Below the pieces are notes generated by a model. That model had not been told where the DNA came from, did not search any database, and worked only from the letters and a program-made list of their open reading frames with translations. Shown piece after piece: positions 58,151 to 64,000 of a stretch of 64,000 nt of DNA. Within the stretch, counting starts at the first letter, position 1, and each line of letters begins with the position of its first letter. Location: contig OY992539.1 in NCBI GenBank assembly GCA_963921195.1, forward strand, positions 134,195,182-134,259,181, written 5' to 3'. The stretch is from Pegoplata infirma. Taxonomy: Eukaryota > Arthropoda > Insecta > Diptera > Anthomyiidae. A program made the translations under genes and the position numbers.

Positions 58151-58800
58151 AAAATTTACAAAGTTGTGTCCTGGCTAAACTACTACCTGTCACGAGTTTT
58201 TCACTTTTCCTAAAAAAACACTATTATCCCAAAATGTGTACTACACTGTGTGTGTGGCAATTTCTATTAAGTTCTAAAACGTAATTTCACCATTGATCAA
58301 TTTTTCCTATGCTTAAAAAGGATCCAGTCGCATTTAAACAAACAAACATCTTAATATATTCTGAATCTAAGTACTACCTGCTCTTATAGAGTTTTATGAT
58401 AGAGTTTTATGATAGGTTGTAGTTTCACTTACAAGTGCGCAAATTTTTTAAGAATATGGTTTTATGATAGACAATTTTATTAACTTTTGTTAAATATTTC
58501 GCGAGAAGTTGTAAAAAATATGTTACATCGCATTTTAGGTAGTGATTTTGATGACAAAAAAAAGGTATATAAAGCAGCCAAAATTTGTGTAATTTATCAG
58601 TCTACGTTTGGATTACCGCAAATACCATTGGATTAGTAAAACTGCTCAAAATTTGTTTGAACTTTAACAGCAAGTAAACTATTGGATTATTTTTTCAACT
58701 GCTAACTTTTCGAATATCTCTTCAAATACAAACATACTTTTCACAAAAACATAAACAAACAACATCAAACCTAAAAAAATTGACTTTTTCTCACAATTGT
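58150..58800. other. Single-copy loop of the palindrome
   Basis: The only non-repeated part of the element. It has no transposase or other long frame. It contains GTTTTATGATAG three times (58391-58402, 58404-58415, 58459-58470) and a TATA/initiator-like pair at 58566-58602. Confidence 0.75.
58566..58602 (+). promoter_or_regulatory. Putative core promoter in the loop
   Basis: TATATAAAG begins at 58566 and TCAGTC at 58597, an arthropod initiator match (TCAKTY). The A at 58599 lies 33 bases after the TATA start, the normal spacing. Transcription would run rightward into the right arm. The match could be chance in AT-rich DNA; no downstream element or coding region was found. Confidence 0.45.
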
Positions 58801-61800
58801 GTGGAACGTGGACGAGCTGAGACGGGTAGTAGTTTGGCCAGGCCACAATTTTCATCGGATTCTTTTGAAACTTTAAACAAGTAATCACAATTATAAGCCG
58901 ATTCCAGCCATGTAATTTTTTTAACAAGTCTCTTTGAAAATTTTCTCATAAAATGTCTTCAAACTTGAAAATTGTACACTTTTTCACACATTTGTATGGA
59001 AAGTGAACGAGCCGGGACGGGTAGTAGTATGGCCAGGCCAAAATTTTAATCGGATTCTTTTGAAATTTTAAACAAGTAATAACAATTATAAGCCGATTCC
59101 AGCCATGTATTTTTTTTAAAAATGTTTCATAAAATGACTTCAAACTTGAAAACTGTACACTATTTCACAAATTTGTATGGAAAGTGGACGAGCTGGGACG
59201 GGTAGTAGTATGGCCAGGCCACAATTTTCCTCGGATTCTTATGAAATTTTACACAAGTAATCACAATTATAAGCCCATTCCAGCCATGTAATTTTTTAAC
59301 AAGTCTTTTTTAAAAATTTTTCATAAAATGACTTTAAACTTGAAAATTGTACACTTTTTCACACATTTGTATGGAAAGTGGACGAGCCGGGACGGGTAGT
59401 AGTAAGGCCAGGCCACAATTTTCATCGGATTCTTATGAAATTTTAAACAAGTAATAGCAATTATAAGCCGATTCCAGCCATGTAATTTTTTCAACAAGCC
59501 TCTTTGAATTTTTTTTCATAAAATGACTTCAAAGTTGAAAATTGTACACTTTTTCATACATTTGTATGAAAATTGGACGAGCTAGGACGGGTAGTAGTTC
59601 GCCAATGCAACAAAATTCATCGGACTGCACTAAAATTTGAAATTTGGTGTCCTTGAATATAGTCAATTCTAATTAGTAAATAAAAAAATATTTTTTTTTT
59701 TTTTTTACATTTTTTTTAAGTGGACTAGCCGAGACGGGTAGTCGGGTAGTCGGGTAGTAGTTTGGCCAGGCCACAATTTTCATCGGATTCTTTTGAAATT
59801 TTAAACGAGTAATCACAATTATATGCCGATTCCAGCCATGTAATTTTTTCAACAAGCCTCTTTGAAAATTTTTTCATAAAATGACTTCAAAGTTGAAAAT
59901 TGTACACTTTTTCATACATTTGTATGGAGATTGGACGAGCTAGGACGGGTAGTAGTTCGCCAATGCCACAAAATTCATCGGACTGCACTAAAATTTGAAA
60001 TTTGGTGTCCTTGAATATAGTCAATTCTAATTAGTAAATAAAAAAAATATTTTTTTTTTTTTTTGATTTTTTACATTTTTTTTTTAAGTGGACTAGCCGA
60101 GACGGGTAGTCGGGTAGTAGTTTGGCCAGGCCACAATTTTCATCGGATTCATTTGAAATTTAAAACGAGTAATCACAATTATATGCCAATTCCAGCCATG
60201 TAATTTTTTCAACAAGTCTCTTTGAAATTTTTTTCATAAAATGACTTCAAACTTGAAAATTTTTCGCTTTTTCACACATTTGTATGGAAAGTGGACGAGC
60301 CGGGACGGGTAGTAGTATGGCCAGGCCACAATTTTCATCGGATTCTTATGAAATTTTGAACAAGTAATAACAATTATAAGCCGATTCCAGCCATGTAATT
60401 TTTTTAAAAAGTATTTTTAAAAAATGTTTCATAAAATTACTTCAAACTTGAAAATTGTACACTATTTCACACAATTGCATGGAAAGTGGACGAGCCGGGA
60501 CGGGTAGTAGTATGACCAGGCCAGAATTTTCATCGGATTCTTATGAAATTTTACACAAGCAATAACAATAATAAGCCGATTCCAGCCATGTAATTTTTTT
60601 AACAAGTCTTTTTTAAAAATTTTTCTTAAAATGACTTCAAACTTGAAAATTGTACACTTTTTCACACATTTGTATGAAAAGTGGACGAGCCGGGACGGGT
60701 AGTAGTATTGCCAGGCCAAAATTTTCATAGGATTCTTATGAAATTTTACACAAGTAATAACAATTATAAGCCCATTCCAGCCATGTAATTTTTTTAACAA
60801 GTTTTTTTTAAAAATTTTTCATAAAATGACTTCAAACTTGAAAATTGTACACTTTTTCACACATTTGTATGGAAAGTGGACGAGCCGGGACGGGTAGTAG
60901 TAAGGCCAGGCCACAACTTTCATCGGATTCTTATGAAATTTTAAACAAGTAATAGCAATTATAAGCCGATTCCAGCCATGTAATTTTTTCAACAAGCCTC
61001 TTTGAAATTTTTTTCATAAAATGACTTCAAAGTTGAAAATTGTACACTTTTTCATACATTTGTATGAAAATTGGACGAGCTAGGACGGGTAGTAGTTCGC
61101 CAATGCCACAAAATTCATCGGACTGCACTAAAATTTGAAATTTGGTGTCCTTGAATATAGTCAATTCTAATTAGTAAATAAAAAAATATTTTTTTTTTTT
61201 TTTTTTTTTGATTTTTTACATTTTTTTTTAAGTGGACTAGCCGAGACGGGTAGTCGGGTAGTAGTTTGGCCAGGCCACAATTTTCATCGGATTCTTTTGA
61301 AATTTTAAACGAGTAATCACAATTATATGCCGATTCCAGCCATGTAATTTTTTCAACAAGCCTCTTTGAAAATTTTTTCATAAAATGACTTCAAAGTTGA
61401 AAATTGTACACTTTTTCATACATTTGTATGGAGATTGGACGAGCTAGGACGGGTAGTAGTTCGCCAATGCCACAAAATTCATCGGACTGCACTAAAATTT
61501 GAAATTTGGTGTCCTTGAATATAGTCAATTCTAATTAGTAAATAAAAAAAATATATATTTTTTTTTTTTGATTTTTTACATTTTTTACATTTTTTTTAAG
61601 TGGACTAGCCGAGACGGGTAGTCGGGTAGTAGTTTGGCCAGGCCACAATTTTCATCGGATTCTTTTGAAATTTTAAAGGAGTAATCACAATTATATGCCA
61701 ATTCCAGCCATGTAATTTTTTCAACAAGTCTCTTTGAAATTATTTTCATAAAATGACTTCAAACTTGAACATTTTTCGCTTTTTCACACATTTGTATGGA

Positions 61801-63330
61801 AAGTGGACGAGCCGGGACGGGTAGTAGTATGGCCAGGCCACAATTTTCATCGGATTCTTATGAAATTTTGAACTAGTAATAACAATTATAAGCCAATTCC
61901 AGCCATGTAATTTTTTTAAAAAGTCTTTTTAAAAAATGTTTCATAAAATGACTTCAAACTTGAAAATTGTACACTATTTCACACAATTGCATGGAAAGTG
62001 GACGAGCCGGGACGGGTAGTAGTATGACCAGGCCACAATTTTCATCGGATTCTTATGAAATTTTACACAAGCAATAACAATAATAAGCCGATTCCAGCCA
62101 TGTAATTTTTTTAACAAGTCTTTTTTAAAAATTTTTCATAAAATGACTTCAAACTTGAAAATTGAACACTTTTTCACACATTTGTATGGAAAGTGGACGA
62201 GCCGGGACGGGTAGTAGTATGGCCAGGCCACAATTTTCATCGGATTCTTTTGAAATTTTAAACAAGTAATCACAATTATATGCCGATTCCAGCCATGTAA
62301 TTTTTTCAACAAGCCTCTTTGAAAATTTTTTCATAAAATGACTTTAAAGTTGAAAATTGTACACTTTTTCATACATTTGTATGGAAATTGGACGAGCTAG
62401 GACGGGTAGTAGTTCGCCAATGCCACAAAATTCATCGGACTGCACTAAAATTTGAAATTTGGTGTCCTTGAATATAGTCAATTCTAATTAGTAAATAAAA
62501 AAAATATTTTTTTTTTTTTTTTATTTTTTACATTTTTTTTTTAAGTGGACTAGCTTAGACGGGTAGTAGTTTGGCCAGGCCACAATTTTCATCGGATTCT
62601 TTTGAAATTTTAAACGAGTAATCACAATTATATGCCGATTCCAGCCATGTAATTTTTTCAACAAGTTTCTTTGAAATTTTTTTCATAAAATGACTTCAAA
62701 CTTGAAAATGTTTCGCTTTTTCACACATTTGTATGGTGATTGGGCGAGCTGGGACGGGTAGTAGTTCGCCAATGCCACAAAATTCATCGGATTGTACTAA
62801 AATTTGAAATTTGGTGTCCTTGAATATAGTCAATTATAATTAGTAAAAAAAATTTTTTTTTTTTTTTTTGGATTTTTTTCATTTTTTTTTTTTCAGTGGA
62901 CTAGCCGTGACGGGTAGTCGGGTAGTAGTTTGGCCAGGCAACAATTTTCATCGGATTCTTTTGAAATTTTAAACAAGTAATCACAATTATATGCCGAATT
63001 CAGCCATGTATTTTTTTTAACAAGTCTCTTTGAAAATATTTTCATAAAATGACTTCAAACTTGAAAATTGTACACTTTTTTACACATTTGTATGGAAAGT
63101 GGACGAGCCGGGACGGGTAGTAGTTTGGCAAGGCCACAATTTTCATCGGATTCTTTTGAAATTTTAAACAAGAATTAACAATTATAAGCCGATCCCAGCC
63201 ATGTAATTTTTTTAACAAGTCGTTTTTAAAAAATTTTCATAAAATGATGTCAAACTTGAAAATTGTACAGTTTTTCACATATTTGTATGGAAAGTGGACG
63301 AGCCGAGACGGGTAGTTGTATGCCGAAGCC
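58800..63330 (-). repeat. Right arm: ~25 inverted units with a block duplication
   Basis: Reverse-complement copies of the left-arm units. From the outside inward the first 14 units follow the same order of types as the left arm. Then a block of about 1.5 kb is repeated: the private variant CACAATTGCATGGAAAG occurs at about 60472 and 61983, but only once in the left arm (about 55427). The innermost left-arm units (57463-58150) have no right-arm partner. Confidence 0.85.
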
Positions 63331-63584
63331 ACAGTTGTCGTTAGATTTGCATAAAATTTTTTGAGGTTATTCCTTGCAATCTCTCCATTAAAATTTATAT
63401 AACTTTGCTATACTTTCTAGTAATAGTTTAGACTTTACACGGTTTTAAAAGTAAAAAAAGCTCATTTCAACTACCCGGGTAGCTCAACTACCCGGGTAGT
63501 AATCCCGGGTAGTTGAGCTTCCCGGGTAGGCGAGTTCCCGGGTACTCGAGCTTCCCGGTTCTGACCGCAGGCTCTGGTTTATAT

Positions 63585-63850
63585 AACAAATGCTTCAATG
63601 ACTGCTCCTCCACTTCACCACAACTCCTACAATAGTCCTCTCCACAGATTACCATACGAACGGCCACTTGGCCCATTAAATAATGTTCTGTCAGCACTCC
63701 CACAAAAATTAAGAAGACTTTCTGTCCTCTTAGGATTTGTCAGTGGTAACAGGGTTCGCGACATTCTACACGTAGTCATCGATACCCTCCTATTAGATTA
63801 TATTAAAGAGGCCCTATGCACTGCGACCAGAATGATCTATTGTGCAGCCT
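63585..63850 (-). pseudogene. RH-LINE C-terminal relic, right of the palindrome
   Basis: The minus strand reads GVLTEHYLMGQVAVRM, EDYCRSCGEVEEQSLKHLLY, the Cys/His C-terminus of this LINE type, cut by the GTTTATAT duplication. Upstream residues (LLPLTNPKRTESLLNF) are in another frame. Confidence 0.7.
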
Positions 63851-64000
63851 AAAAAGGGGGCCCTTAATATTCAGGATTTATATAAAGCCGAGAATCCTAT
63901 TTGGTAGAGAGTTCCACACGTCAGTCGGAGATATTAAAAAGTGTCCCCCCAGATGTTGAAGTCTTCTACCAGTCAGTCTTGGGCATGTACAAAGTATATG
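63851..64000. other. Worn sequence at the window edge
   Basis: The minus strand contains TDVWNSLPN-like residues reminiscent of a LINE C-terminus of CR1 type. This is too short to assign. Confidence 0.3.

Larger units (their letters stand above)
53815..63576. mobile_element. 9.76-kb hAT-like giant foldback (palindromic) element
   Basis: Flanked by a perfect 8-bp duplication GTTTATAT (53807-53814 and 63577-63584), which fits the hAT pattern nTnnnnAn. Tips are CAGAGCC and GGCTCTG. Inward come ACCCGGGTAG repeats, a shared non-repetitive stretch of about 150 bp, then two opposed arrays of about 195-bp units, and a loop at about 58150-58800. There is no transposase, so it would be moved by another element. 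In form it resembles Drosophila FB elements; the 8-bp duplication and CAGAG-like tip point to hAT instead. Confidence 0.9.

Noticed and set aside
54090..63330. Many frames of 60-110 codons sharing MKKFSKRLVEKITWLES or LKKLHGWNR
   Set aside because: They repeat with the 195-bp unit, occur on both strands of a palindrome, and end at unit boundaries in poly(A) runs. No constraint on codon positions is visible.
53815..63576. Giant palindrome as a pure assembly artefact (read joined to its own complement)
   Set aside because: The arms differ by substitutions near the tips and by a 1.5-kb block, the loop is unique, and a perfect 8-bp duplication flanks the element within a LINE. Unit copy number may still be inaccurate.

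Overview
This window looks like AT-rich, repeat-dominated DNA from an insect, most likely a brachyceran fly. The grounds are several mini-me-like repeats (TATACCCTCC ends plus a GTCC/GTCT microsatellite, a type described from flies), BEL/Pao, piggyBac-like and hAT-like elements, and three kinds of non-LTR retrotransposon (LINE). The species cannot be named from the sequence. I see no host protein-coding gene, no convincing functional RNA gene and no CRISPR array. Almost everything recognisable is a transposable element, usually broken and often nested inside another.

Layout. 1-5.1 kb: a 955-bp repeat joined directly to a 5'-truncated BEL/Pao polyprotein with a probable 3' LTR. 5.1-7.5 kb: AT-rich spacer with a mini-me-like copy. 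7.65-14.9 kb: a large element with long, diverged inverted ends (CCCAGCAAAAAA tips); it holds the second, identical copy of the 955-bp repeat, a 1.5-kb array of short dyad repeats and another mini-me-like copy. It splits an older TIR element whose halves lie at 7.48 and 14.9 kb. 15.5-20.5 kb: nested hairpin and inverted-repeat elements. 21.6-25.5 kb: LINE relics on both strands. 26.7-28.2 kb: two copies of one MITE, the second carrying a TA-flanked insertion. 29.15-31.0 kb: a minus-strand piggyBac-like relic split by two MITEs. 31.5-44.9 kb: a LINE graveyard with a 1.59-kb palindrome and two stretches (37.1-38.5, 43.1-44.1 kb) where I see nothing repetitive. 45.2-51.1 kb: MITEs and two hAT-like foldback elements, one carrying an RTE-like LINE. 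52.4-64 kb: minus-strand LINE relics cut by a 9.76-kb hAT-like palindrome.

LINE names used here: RH-LINE means a family whose ORF carries RT, RNase H and a Cys/His C-terminus (LOA/R1/I-like group); CR1/Jockey-like is a second family without visible RNase H; RTE-like is the third. Clade names are from motif resemblance only.

Most striking is 53815-63576: a giant inverted repeat flanked by a perfect 8-bp duplication. Each arm is built from more than 20 units of about 195 bp, the arms differ by a block duplication of about 1.5 kb, and the single-copy loop contains a TATA/initiator-like pair. Several other elements share a theme: hAT-like AGAG tips or 8-bp duplications followed by short GC-rich repeats (CCCGGG, ACCGGT, AGCGGGAAA).
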